NCBI GenBank assembly: GCA_900770705.1
Contig: CAAGLF010000021.1
Location: forward strand, 1-42,854
Length of the DNA stretch: 42,854 nucleotides
Origin: Bacteroidaceae bacterium
GTDB lineage: Bacteria; Bacteroidota; Bacteroidia; Bacteroidales; Bacteroidaceae
Direction of reading: 5' to 3'
Below the pieces are notes generated by a model. It made no database searches. It had not been told where the DNA came from and worked only from the letters and a program-made list of their open reading frames with translations. The position numbers and the translations under genes were made by a program. This document shows positions 31,657-40,250 of the stretch, one piece after another. The number at the start of each line of letters is the position of its first letter. Positions within the stretch are counted from its first letter, which is position 1.

Positions 31657-33867
31657 ATGAAGAAGTATCTTTCGATACAGCTGGCCGGTATCGTCGGCCT
31701 GCTGCTTTGGCTCTGCCCCACCCCGGCGGCAGGGCAGTATATGCTGCGTATCCACCGCAACGACGGCGTGGTGATGATGACGCCACTGACGCCGGGCGAC
31801 AGCCTGAGCCTCAACGACGACCACACGCGGCTCTACGTACACTTCGGCGAGAGCCTGGGAGAGGTGGAACTGGCAGCAGTGGACAGCCTGACCTTCGGCG
31901 AGGCCGAGCAGGAAGTGAGGGTGACGTACTCCGAGGAGGGCACGACGGCCGTCAACCCCTATGCCTTCCGCGGCGTGGACCTGCAGATAGCGGAGGGCGG
32001 CGCCGTGACCGTCAGTGCCACCACCGACACCGAACTGACCTACCGCCTGCGCGGAGCAGGCACCGGCTCCTTCAAGCTCTATAGCGGGAAAAAGCAGCAG
32101 ATCATACTGGACGGTCTGCAACTGACATCGGCCGACGGCCCCGCCCTGAACATACAGAGCAAGAAGAAAACCACGCTCTCGCTGCCAGCCGGCACGAGCT
32201 CGAGCCTGTGCGACGCCACCACCTACACCGCCTGTGGCACGGAGGACGCCAAGGGCTGCGTATTCTCGGAGGGACAAATCGTGCTGACGGGCCAAGGAAG
32301 CCTGACACTGCGGTCGGTCTACAAGCACGCCCTCTGCTCCGACGACTACATATCGATGGAAGGAGGCTGCCTGACCATCGAAGGCGCTGCCGGCGACGGC
32401 ATTCATGCCAAGGACTACTTTGCCATATCGGACGGCACGCTGACCTGCACGACCGCCGCAGCCGACGCCATCGACAGCGAAGGCTGCCTCTACCTGAGGG
32501 GCGGACAGCTGGAACTGGCAGCCACCACGGCCGACACGAAAGCCGCAAAGTGCGACAGCCTGATGGAAGTGACGGGCGGAACCCTGCACATCACGCTCAC
32601 GGGCAACACCACAAAGGGACTGAAGAGCAAGGGAAACATGACGCTCTCGGGCGGACAGCTGACCTTCGACTGCGGGGGCGGTGTGGCCGTGACGGACGGA
32701 GACCCGTCGTACTGCACAGCTATCAAGTGTGACAGCCTGCTGACCATCGGCGGCGGAACAATCGTCATTTCGCACTCAGGCGAGGCCGGAAAAGGCCTCT
32801 CGGCCGACGGCGACCTGCTCATACAAGGAGGCAGCATCACCGCAACGATGACCGGAGCCGGCGGCAGGTATACCAACGCTTCGGGCAGCCAGGACACCTA
32901 CAACGCTACAGCCATCAAGGCCGACGGCCAAATGCGGATAGAAAGCGGCTCGCTCGACCTGAGCTGTTCGGGCAGCGGCGGCAAATGCCTGGCCTCAGAC
33001 GGGGCCATGACCATAGGAACGGAGGCCGGCGGCCCCACTATCGAGGCCGTGACTTCGGGCAGCAAGATATCGGCTTCAGGCTCGTCGGGCACGACTACGG
33101 GCGGCACCACCGGCCCGGGTGGCTGGGGAGGCGGAGGCGGACCGGGCGGAAACCGCCCCGGCACCGGCACGAGCTCGACCGGCGGCAACCCGAAAGCCAT
33201 ACGCTGCGAGGGGAACCTGACCGTGAAGGGCGGGGACTTCACGGTATCGACCGCGCAAGACGGCGGCGAAGGACTGGAGAGCAAGCAGACACTGACCATC
33301 GACGGCGGCACCATCGTTGCCAACACCTACGACGACGCTCTGAACGCAGCGACGGCCCTGATGGTCAACGGCGGCAGCGTATATGCCTATGCTTCCGGCA
33401 ACGATGGAATAGACTCCAACGGTACGCTGACCATCAATGGCGGCATCGTGGTCAGCTCCGGTACGACGGCGCCGGAGGAAGGATTCGATTGCGATCAGAA
33501 CACCTTCAGCATCAACGGCGGCATCCTGGTGGGAATGGGCGGCTCCACGAGCACTCCGACCTCCTCGAGCTGCAGCCAATACTCGGCCGTGTACAGCGGC
33601 AGTTCGGCCTCGGCGGGCACTGTATATACGCTGTGTACAGCGGCAGGCGAGCACGTGCTGAGCATAGCCGTGCCCCGCACCTACAGCAGTATGACTATGC
33701 TGCTCTCTTCGCCCCTGCTGACGGCGGGCGGCAGCTATGCCATCAAGACGGGCTGCTCGCTGACAGGCGGCACAGACTTCCACGGACTCGTCACGGGCGG
33801 CAGCGCCAGCGGGGGTACAGAAAAGACCAGCTTCACGGCCTCGTCGGTGGTGACGACCGTCAGATAA
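31657..33867 (+). CDS. Secreted beta-helical carbohydrate-binding protein (DUF4353-like)
   Basis: 736 residues from the ATG at 31657, which opens the signal peptide MKKYLSIQLAGIVGLLLWLCPTPAAGQ (an ATG two codons earlier is the alternative). An N-terminal beta domain (YMLRIHRNDGVVMMTPLTPGDSLSLND) precedes a long series of short repeats: GLQLTSADGPALNIQSKKKTTLSL, DYISMEGGCLTIEGAAGDGIHAKD, YFAISDGTLTCTTAAADAIDS, GNMTLSGGQLTF and more, each turn ending in small polar residues with acidic DGI/DAI loops. This matches the Cthe_2159-like carbohydrate-binding beta-helix (PF14262). A Gly/Pro linker (TTGPGGWGGGGGPGG) divides two helix blocks. The C-terminus shows no type IX sorting motif. It probably binds polysaccharide at the cell surface. 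Confidence 0.88.
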   Translation: MKKYLSIQLAGIVGLLLWLCPTPAAGQYMLRIHRNDGVVMMTPLTPGDSLSLNDDHTRLYVHFGESLGEVELAAVDSLTFGEAEQEVRVTYSEEGTTAVNPYAFRGVDLQIAEGGAVTVSATTDTELTYRLRGAGTGSFKLYSGKKQQIILDGLQLTSADGPALNIQSKKKTTLSLPAGTSSSLCDATTYTACGTEDAKGCVFSEGQIVLTGQGSLTLRSVYKHALCSDDYISMEGGCLTIEGAAGDGIHAKDYFAISDGTLTCTTAAADAIDSEGCLYLRGGQLELAATTADTKAAKCDSLMEVTGGTLHITLTGNTTKGLKSKGNMTLSGGQLTFDCGGGVAVTDGDPSYCTAIKCDSLLTIGGGTIVISHSGEAGKGLSADGDLLIQGGSITATMTGAGGRYTNASGSQDTYNATAIKADGQMRIESGSLDLSCSGSGGKCLASDGAMTIGTEAGGPTIEAVTSGSKISASGSSGTTTGGTTGPGGWGGGGGPGGNRPGTGTSSTGGNPKAIRCEGNLTVKGGDFTVSTAQDGGEGLESKQTLTIDGGTIVANTYDDALNAATALMVNGGSVYAYASGNDGIDSNGTLTINGGIVVSSGTTAPEEGFDCDQNTFSINGGILVGMGGSTSTPTSSSCSQYSAVYSGSSASAGTVYTLCTAAGEHVLSIAVPRTYSSMTMLLSSPLLTAGGSYAIKTGCSLTGGTDFHGLVTGGSASGGTEKTSFTASSVVTTVR

Positions 33868-33902
33868 ATCGCTTGATTCTCTATGCCTTACAGGGCAACA
33901 GC

Positions 33903-33940
33903 AAGCGGGGCAAGGGCCGAGCAGGGCTCCTGCCCCGCTT
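33903..33940 (+). terminator. Hairpin after the beta-helix protein gene
   Basis: Perfect 10-bp stem AAGCGGGGCA (33903-33912) / TGCCCCGCTT (33931-33940), 36 bases after the stop; no T-run follows. Confidence 0.5.
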
Positions 33941-33968
33941 CGTGTACCGCAGGGGAGGGGGAAGCGCC

Positions 33969-34090
33969 GGCCGAAGTGGGCCCCGGCTCCGCTGAAGACG
34001 GGCCCCACCATCGGCAACATTGGGCCCCACCACTGGCAACGACGGGGCCCACCTCCGGCAACATTGGGCCCCACCACCGGCGCAGACGGG
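33969..34090. repeat. 22-base tandem array, core TGGGSCCCA, five units and a part
   Basis: Units start at 33969, 33991, 34013, 34035 and 34057, exactly 22 bases each, with a partial unit from 34079. Units 3 and 5 differ at a single base. All follow GGCAACryyGGGSCCCAC; the centre is C in units 2, 3 and 5 and G in unit 4. This is the best-preserved array of the family. Confidence 0.9.
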
Positions 34091-34105
34091 CGGAAGCCGC
34101 ATAAG

Positions 34106-34144
34106 AAGTCAGGCAGGGAGAAGTGTGTACTCCCTGCCTGACTT
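34106..34144. terminator. Long convergent terminator hairpin
   Basis: Perfect 15-bp stem AAGTCAGGCAGGGAG (34106-34120) / CTCCCTGCCTGACTT (34130-34144) with a 9-base loop, 37 bases beyond the stop of the dipeptidyl peptidase gene. On the minus strand it runs into CTTCTTATG, a weak T-rich tail. Confidence 0.7.
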
Positions 34145-34181
34145 GGCCTTTACGAGTAAGGATGTGGCTGAAAACGGGCGC

Positions 34182-36395
34182 TTACGGACGGAGCGTGCGG
34201 GTGAAGAAGTCCGTAATGCGGCGGAAGAGGTGGTGGCGACTGTTGCCGCCCACAATGAAATGGTTGCGGTTGGTGTAGACTTGCATCTCGAAGTCTTTGT
34301 CGGCCTGCACGAGGGCTTCACTCATCTCTGCCGCATTGCGGTAGTGCACGTTGTCGTCGGCCGTGCCGTGCACCAGCAGCAGAGGAACGTTGATGCGGGC
34401 CGCCCGGCTGATGGGGCAGTCGGCATAGCCCTCGGCATTCTCGCCGGGCGTACGCATATACCGCTCCGTATAGACGGTGTCGTAGTACCGCCAGCTGCTG
34501 GGGGCAGCCACAGCTACGCCTGCGGCAAAGGGGGACTGCTGCTCTCCCAGGGCCATCAGCGTGTTGAATCCGCCGAAACTCCAGCCCCAAATGCCGATAC
34601 GCTTTCCGTCGACGTAGGGCAACGTGGCCAGATAGCGGGCGGCCTCGGCCTGGTCGTGGGCCTCAATCTGGCCTAAGTGGAGGTAGGTGCACTTCTCGAA
34701 TGCCGCTCCCCGTGCGCCTGTTCCGCGGCCGTCGACGCAGCATACGATGAAGCCCTGATCGGCCAGGTAGCTCTCATAGAGGCCGCCTCCGTAGAGACCC
34801 ATCTGCCAGGAGTCGCGGACTTCCTGTGAACCGGGGCCACTGTACTGGTACATCACCACGGGATAGCGGCGGGAAGCGTCGAAACCATGGGGCTTGACCA
34901 TCCAGCCGTTGAGCTGCACTCCATCGGACGTAGTGAAAGAGAAGAGCTCTTTCTGCCCGCACCGGGCGGCAGCGCGGGCGGTGAGTTCGGCATTGTCTAC
35001 GAGCGTGGCAGTGGGCTGCTGACGACCTGTCTGGCAAAGAGTGGTGCGGGGCGCAGTGGTCAGGGAGCTATAGACGTTGAGATAGTAGCTGAAGTCGGCG
35101 GAGAAGATGGCGGAGTTGGCCCCGCGCTCGGTGGAAAGGCGGCGCACCTTTCCCTTCTTGTCGGCCACGGAGATGGTGGTACAGAGGGGACTCTCTTCGT
35201 GCGATGCGTAGAACACTTCGTCGGTCCGGGGATTGTAGCCGTAGAGAGCGGCCACATCGTAATCCCCCTTCGTCAGCTGACGCAGTAGCTGGCCGTCGAG
35301 AGTGTAGAGATACAGGTGCTTATAGCCACTGCGATCGGAGGTAAGGACAAAGCGGTTGTCGTAGAAGCGGAGGTCGGTATAGGCTTCGGCGGGAACGTAC
35401 TTGTCGACTTTCTCACGCAGAGAGAGCTGGCAGATACGGCTGCGGGGATTGGCCATATAGATGTTCATCTCGTCCTGATGACGGTTGAGCGTCACTATGG
35501 CGAGCTTGTCGGGGTCGGAAGTGAAGTGGATACGGGGCACATAGCCGTCGGCCGGCAGGGGCAGGTCGATCTGGCGGGTGACGTGGCTCTGGATGTCGAA
35601 GGCGTGGACGGTGACGGTAGAGTTGGTCTCTCCTGCCACGGGATACTTATAGGCGTACTTGCCGGGATAGGCGGCGTATGCCTCGAGGCGCGGTGCCTGC
35701 CCCTCATACATGGGCATTTCGAACATAGGCACCCGGCTCTCGTCGTAGCGCACCCAGGCCAGCACCTTGGAATCTGCGGAGAAATCGAAGCTGCTGCTGG
35801 TGGAGAACTCTTCCTCATATACCCAGTCTGGTATGCCGTTGATGACCTCACCGCGCTTGCCGTCCTTGGTGACCTGACTCTCGGCATTGCCAAAAAGGAG
35901 CTTGACGAGATAGAGGTTGCCCTCGCGGACGAAGGCCACGAGATTGCCGTCCGGCGAGAAGCGCGGGGCCTGCTGCGGGCCGCCGGAGGACAAGGGCTCG
36001 TACTTCCTGTTGGCCACGTCGTAGAGATAATAGACAGCCGTGTGGGAATGGCGGTAGATCATCTGCGTCTGCGTACGCAGCAGTATGCGCGACTCGTCGG
36101 GCGACATGATGTAACCGTCGATACGGCTGAGCTTGGCCTCTCCACGGGCCGTGGCACAGTCGAAGAGGACATCGGTCTGCTCACCGGTCTTGAAGGAGCG
36201 GCGTACTATCTGCGTTCCGTCGGCAGAAAGCTGCGAATAGCTCACACCGTCGGCCATAGGCGTCACGCCGTAGATGTACGTGGGGGAATACTGACCCGAC
36301 GTGATGTCGGAAAGGGAGAGGGCTTCGGAGGCAGTCTGACCGACCACTGCCCCGCAAACGAGGGAAGCCAGCAGGGACATCAAGATCTTTCTCAT
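34182..36395 (-). CDS. Dipeptidyl peptidase IV (family S9)
   Basis: 737 residues, the usual length of bacterial DPP IV. Signal peptide MRKILMSLLASLVCGAVVGQ. The N-terminal beta-propeller holds the substrate double-glutamate motif DWVYEEEF. The alpha/beta-hydrolase domain has Ser606 in GWSFGG, Asp680 in HGTADDNVH (Asn682 at the equivalent of human DPP4 Asn710) and His712 in RNHFIVGG, a full catalytic triad. It removes X-Pro or X-Ala dipeptides from peptide N-termini in the periplasm, feeding amino acid uptake. It has its own promoter at 36443-36474 and is followed by a strong hairpin, so it is monocistronic. Confidence 0.96.
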   Translation of the reverse strand: MRKILMSLLASLVCGAVVGQTASEALSLSDITSGQYSPTYIYGVTPMADGVSYSQLSADGTQIVRRSFKTGEQTDVLFDCATARGEAKLSRIDGYIMSPDESRILLRTQTQMIYRHSHTAVYYLYDVANRKYEPLSSGGPQQAPRFSPDGNLVAFVREGNLYLVKLLFGNAESQVTKDGKRGEVINGIPDWVYEEEFSTSSSFDFSADSKVLAWVRYDESRVPMFEMPMYEGQAPRLEAYAAYPGKYAYKYPVAGETNSTVTVHAFDIQSHVTRQIDLPLPADGYVPRIHFTSDPDKLAIVTLNRHQDEMNIYMANPRSRICQLSLREKVDKYVPAEAYTDLRFYDNRFVLTSDRSGYKHLYLYTLDGQLLRQLTKGDYDVAALYGYNPRTDEVFYASHEESPLCTTISVADKKGKVRRLSTERGANSAIFSADFSYYLNVYSSLTTAPRTTLCQTGRQQPTATLVDNAELTARAAARCGQKELFSFTTSDGVQLNGWMVKPHGFDASRRYPVVMYQYSGPGSQEVRDSWQMGLYGGGLYESYLADQGFIVCCVDGRGTGARGAAFEKCTYLHLGQIEAHDQAEAARYLATLPYVDGKRIGIWGWSFGGFNTLMALGEQQSPFAAGVAVAAPSSWRYYDTVYTERYMRTPGENAEGYADCPISRAARINVPLLLVHGTADDNVHYRNAAEMSEALVQADKDFEMQVYTNRNHFIVGGNSRHHLFRRITDFFTRTLRP

Positions 36396-36442
36396 TGCTT
36401 TAATCTATATTATATATAATGTGTGCAGAGGTTTACGGCGGC

Positions 36443-36474
36443 CAAAAGTACGGCTTTTCCCTTGATAATCCAAA
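36443..36474 (-). promoter_or_regulatory. Promoter of the DPP IV gene
   Basis: Minus strand TACTTTTG (36450-36443) and TTTG (36474-36471), 20 bases apart, about 48 bases before the ATG at 36395. A weaker plus-strand TAACTTCG at 36504-36511 may serve ffh. Confidence 0.8.
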
Positions 36475-36591
36475 AGAAATGCCCACATATCGGGATTTCT
36501 TCGTAACTTCGCGACCTCAAACACTCCGGCCGGCGAAAGAGGTTCACAGCCCGCTTCCCGGCCAGCAGAACGAACAAAACGAAAAGACCAT

Positions 36592-37932
36592 ATGTTTGAA
36601 AATCTGAGCGAAAGACTGGAACAGTCCTTCAAAATGCTGAAAGGTGAAGGCAAAATCACCGAAATCAATATCGCCGCCACGATGAAAGACGTGCGCAGGG
36701 CACTGCTCGATGCCGACGTCAACTACAAGGTGGCCAAGACCTTCACCGACGGCGTGAAGCAGAAAGCGCTGGGACAGAACGTGCTGACCAGCGTCAAGCC
36801 CGGCCAGCTGATGGTGAAGATCGTACACGACGAACTGGCACAGCTGATGGGCGGACAGGCCACCGAGCTCCAACTCACCAGTCGCCCCTCCGTGATACTG
36901 ATGGCAGGTCTCAACGGCGCCGGCAAGACCACCCTCAGCGGCAAGCTCGCCCTGCTGCTCAAGTCGAAGAAAAACCGCCGTCCGCTGCTCGTGGCCTGCG
37001 ACGTATATCGCCCCGCCGCCATCGAACAGCTCCGCGTGCTGGCCGAACAGATCGACGTGCCCATCTACATCAATGCCGACGAGAAAGACCCCGTAAAGAT
37101 AGCACTCGAGGGCATACACGAGGCCAAGGCCAAGGGCTACGACACCGTCATCGTCGACACGGCAGGCCGACTGGCCGTAGACGAAGAACTGATGCAGGAA
37201 ATCACCGCCATCAAGCAGGCCGCACAGCCCGACGAAACCCTCTTCGTAGTCGACGCCATGACCGGCCAGGACGCCGTCAACACAGCCAAGGAATTCAACG
37301 ACCGGCTGGACTTCGACGGCGTAGTGCTCACCAAGCTCGACGGCGATACCCGCGGCGGTGCCGCCCTCTCCATCCGTTCCGTGGTAGACAAGCCCATCAA
37401 GTTCGTCGGCACCGGCGAAAAGATGGAGGCACTCGACGTGTTCCACCCCGAACGTATGGCCGACAGAATACTCGGAATGGGCGACATCGTCAGCCTCGTC
37501 GAAAGGGCACAGGAGCAATTTGACGAACGGGAAGCACGCAAACTCCAGGAGAAAATCCGCAAAAACAAGTTCGACTTCAACGACTTCCTCGGTCAGATAC
37601 AGCAGATCAAGAAGATGGGAAACCTGAAGGAACTGGCCTCTATGATACCCGGAGTGGGCAAAGCCCTGAAGGACGTGGAGATCGACGACAACGCCTTCAA
37701 GAGCATAGAAGCCATCATCCTCTCTATGACACCTCGCGAGAGAGAGCACCCTGAAATACTCAACAACAGCCGCAAACTGCGCATAGCCAAAGGCTCGGGC
37801 ACCACGCAGCAGGAGGTCAACCGCCTCATCAAACAGTTCGACCAGACCCGCAAAATGATGAAAATGGTGACCGGCGCAGGCCCCCGCGGCCTGATGAAGG
37901 GACTGCCCCCTATGCCGCGCCCCCTGAAATAA
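36592..37932 (+). CDS. ffh: Signal recognition particle GTPase Ffh
   Basis: 446 residues. The N domain MFENLSERLEQSFKMLKGEGKITE is followed by the G domain with GLNGAGKTT (106-114), DVYRPAAIEQL, DTAGRLAVDEEL, TKLDGDTRGGAALS and GTGEKMEALDVFHPERMADRILGMGD, then the methionine-rich M domain (FLGQIQQIKKMGNLKELASMIPGVG ... RKMMKMVTGAG). Together with 4.5S RNA it delivers nascent membrane proteins to FtsY. It starts a plus-strand run that continues to 41686. No strong promoter is seen apart from TAACTTCG at 36504-36511. Confidence 0.97.
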   Translation: MFENLSERLEQSFKMLKGEGKITEINIAATMKDVRRALLDADVNYKVAKTFTDGVKQKALGQNVLTSVKPGQLMVKIVHDELAQLMGGQATELQLTSRPSVILMAGLNGAGKTTLSGKLALLLKSKKNRRPLLVACDVYRPAAIEQLRVLAEQIDVPIYINADEKDPVKIALEGIHEAKAKGYDTVIVDTAGRLAVDEELMQEITAIKQAAQPDETLFVVDAMTGQDAVNTAKEFNDRLDFDGVVLTKLDGDTRGGAALSIRSVVDKPIKFVGTGEKMEALDVFHPERMADRILGMGDIVSLVERAQEQFDEREARKLQEKIRKNKFDFNDFLGQIQQIKKMGNLKELASMIPGVGKALKDVEIDDNAFKSIEAIILSMTPREREHPEILNNSRKLRIAKGSGTTQQEVNRLIKQFDQTRKMMKMVTGAGPRGLMKGLPPMPRPLK

Positions 37933-38009
37933 GGACCATATTACATCCGGCAGCCCGGCCGCCACCATTCCTCCCTACAGAAGACCATACACCCTCCCTA
38001 CATAAAGGA

Positions 38010-38960
38010 ATGCCCCTGATATCCATCCTCATTCCGGTATTCAACGAAGAAAAGAACCTGCACCTGCTTTACCGGGAACTGACAGAAACAGCAGGCACCC
38101 AGTCCGGCTACGACTGGAGATTCTGGTTTGTAGACGATGGAAGCACAGACCAGACACCGGATATACTCGGCGAATTGCGACAGCAAGACGGAAGAGTCAA
38201 CTACATCCGTCTGTCGCGCAACTTCGGCAAAGAGAATGCCATACTGGCAGGACTGGACCACATCAGAGGGGAGATTTGCATCATTATGGACGGCGACCTG
38301 CAACATCCCGCCGCAGTCATACCGGAAATGCTCCGGCGCTGGGAGGAGGGCTATCAGGACGTCTATGCACGCCGGCGAGACCGGAATGACGAACCGTGGG
38401 CCAAGCGGACGCTGACCCGCCTATATTACCGCCTGTTGCAGCAAAGCTCCCGCTTCGACGTACTGCCGGATGTGGGCGACTTCCGCCTGCTCGATCGTCG
38501 CTGCGTACTGGCTCTGAGGCAGTTGCGGGAGCAGCAACGCTACACCAAGGGCCTGTTTGCCTGGATTGGCTACCGCAAGTGCGAGATTCCCTTCGACTGC
38601 CGCGAGCGCCACTCCGGGCAATCAACGTTCAGTCTGGGGCGGCTCTTCGAGTTGGCCATCGACGGAATCACGAGCTTCACCACCTCGCCGCTTCGCATTT
38701 CGGCCATAACGGGGCTCGTCGTTTCGCTGGCCGCCTTTGTCTACCTGTGCTTCATCGTAGTCAAAACCCTCGTCATCGGCGAAGCGGTGCAGGGCTTCCC
38801 CACCCTCGTCTGCATACTGCTCTTCTTCGGAGGGGTGCAACTGCTCTCCATTGGCATACTGGGCGAATACGTCGGCCGTATCTTCAACGAGACAAAGCGC
38901 CGCCCCATCTACCTCATCGACCATATCAACGGACAGACGCCTGATGAAGAAAATCATTGA
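38010..38960 (+). CDS. Membrane GT2 glycosyltransferase (GtrB/ArnC-like)
   Basis: 316 residues. The GT2 domain has LISILIPVFNEEKNLHLLYREL, FVDDGSTDQTPDIL, LSRNFGKENAILAGL and IIMDGDLQHPAAVIPEM (the metal DxD); RHSGQSTFSLGRLFELAIDGITSFTTSPLR is the characteristic end of polyprenyl-phosphate glycosyltransferases, followed by two membrane helices (ITGLVVSLAAFVYLCFIVVKTLV; LVCILLFFGGVQLLSIGILGEYVGR). It should load a sugar onto undecaprenyl phosphate for periplasmic glycan modification. The sugar is unknown. It starts 77 bases after ffh and overlaps the next gene by 17 bases, forming a coupled pair. Confidence 0.92.
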   Translation: MPLISILIPVFNEEKNLHLLYRELTETAGTQSGYDWRFWFVDDGSTDQTPDILGELRQQDGRVNYIRLSRNFGKENAILAGLDHIRGEICIIMDGDLQHPAAVIPEMLRRWEEGYQDVYARRRDRNDEPWAKRTLTRLYYRLLQQSSRFDVLPDVGDFRLLDRRCVLALRQLREQQRYTKGLFAWIGYRKCEIPFDCRERHSGQSTFSLGRLFELAIDGITSFTTSPLRISAITGLVVSLAAFVYLCFIVVKTLVIGEAVQGFPTLVCILLFFGGVQLLSIGILGEYVGRIFNETKRRPIYLIDHINGQTPDEENH

Positions 38961-40218
38961 CCGACAAACACTGGCATCGCTCTCCCTGCTACTGCTCACG
39001 GCCCTGCTCTACGGCTGGTACGCCTGGATAAGCCCCTGGGTGGGCGATGACATCGAGTATGCCTATATGGCAGAATGGGGCAGCCGCGATATGGGTGAGC
39101 GTGCCGTGCGGACAATCGGCGACGTATTCCGTTCGGGCTGGCGGCACTACTTTATGATCAACGGCCGCACGCCCGCCCATCTGCTGGTGCAATACTTCTG
39201 CGGCATAGGCGGACAGTATGCCTTTGCCCTCTGCAACGGACTGGTATACATCATATTCACCCTGGCCACAGGCTGCATAGCCTTCCGCTGCAGCCCCCGC
39301 GCGCTGCTCCGGCGGCCTCTGCGCCTGCTGGCCACGGCAGTACTCATCGGCCTGACATTCTACACCTCCTACACGCCGACGTGTCAGATAGGCTACGTAT
39401 GGATGTTCACCCTCGCCCTGCTCTTCCTGCCACTGTTCTTCGCGGCAGAAAAGCCGAAAGCCTGGTGGCTGCCGGGCGGAATAGCCTTCGCCCTGCTGGC
39501 TGGCTGGGGGCAGGAGTCGCTCAACTTCGGACTCTGCGCCGCCCTCTGCCTCTATGCCGTCGGCCACCGTCGGGATCTGACCAGACACCAGTGGTGGCTG
39601 CTATGCAGCTTCTGCCTCGGAGCCCTGTTACTCGGTCTGGCCCCGGGCAACTTTCGCCGCCTGGCCAGCTGCGCACCAGGCACCGGCAACCGGGCTCTGT
39701 GGAACAGCCTGCTCCAGCTGCGTCTGTGCTGGGCGCTGCTGCTGGCAGTAGGCACCCTGTGCCTGCTGCGCCGTAAACAGATAAGGGACATCTACCGCCA
39801 CCACAGCCTGCTGTGGCAAGCGCTGGGCTTCAACCTGCTGGGGTGTGCCGGGGTGGGCGTCATCGGTCACCGCCAGTGGCTGGGCGCAGAACTGCTCTCC
39901 CTGCTGCTCCTCGTGCAGCTCGTGCAGGAAAGCCACTGCTCCGGAAACATGCGCCGCGCCGCCCTGCTGCTCCTCGCGGGAGCCGCCGCCACCCTCCAGT
40001 TGCGCCACGCCCGCTTCCTGACTGCCACGCGCACTGCCTACGACCATACGTGGGCAGCCTGTCTGGCAGCCGCCGAGGGCGACACCGTGCGCCACCACTT
40101 CGACCCCGACTCCCGGCTCTGGCCCGGCAGCCACCACCTCGCCACCATCGAACGAAAGGCCCGCTGCGAACTGAACAAGCGGGTCCACATCCTCCCCGAC
40201 ACCCCCATTTCCCAATAG
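38944..40218 (+). CDS. Polytopic membrane protein, DUF6056-like, possible glycan transferase
   Basis: 424 residues from the ATG at 38944 inside the end of the GT2 gene. About ten membrane helices; after the first comes WISPWVGDDIEYAYMAEWG, an Asp-Asp loop where GT-C glycosyltransferases keep their catalytic acidic pair, then INGRTPAHLLVQYF. The soluble tail (HHFDPDSRLWPGSHHLATIERKARC) is short. The layout resembles DUF6056 and GtrC-like proteins, which take the sugar from undecaprenyl phosphate made by a GtrB-like partner; the 17-base overlap with such a partner supports this. Activity and acceptor are inferred, not known. Confidence 0.82.
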   Translation: MKKIIDRQTLASLSLLLLTALLYGWYAWISPWVGDDIEYAYMAEWGSRDMGERAVRTIGDVFRSGWRHYFMINGRTPAHLLVQYFCGIGGQYAFALCNGLVYIIFTLATGCIAFRCSPRALLRRPLRLLATAVLIGLTFYTSYTPTCQIGYVWMFTLALLFLPLFFAAEKPKAWWLPGGIAFALLAGWGQESLNFGLCAALCLYAVGHRRDLTRHQWWLLCSFCLGALLLGLAPGNFRRLASCAPGTGNRALWNSLLQLRLCWALLLAVGTLCLLRRKQIRDIYRHHSLLWQALGFNLLGCAGVGVIGHRQWLGAELLSLLLLVQLVQESHCSGNMRRAALLLLAGAAATLQLRHARFLTATRTAYDHTWAACLAAAEGDTVRHHFDPDSRLWPGSHHLATIERKARCELNKRVHILPDTPISQ

Positions 40219-40250
40219 ATAAGACAAAAACCCCTTATACACACCAGCCT

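Larger units (their letters stand above)
33868..34181. other. 314-base convergent intergenic region
   Basis: No gene. It contains a hairpin (33903-33940), the third TGGGSCCCA array (33969-34090) and a long terminator hairpin (34106-34144) between converging transcription units. Confidence 0.7.

Noticed and set aside
30166..32775. One 869-codon frame covering the DUF3575 gene and everything up to 32775
   Set aside because: Only the last 195 codons match a family. The rest reads through repeats, promoters and the antisense of the beta-helix gene.
23895..34090. The 22-base arrays as CRISPR
   Set aside because: The units are directly adjacent with no unique spacers, the repeats are too short and divergent, and no cas gene is present in the window.
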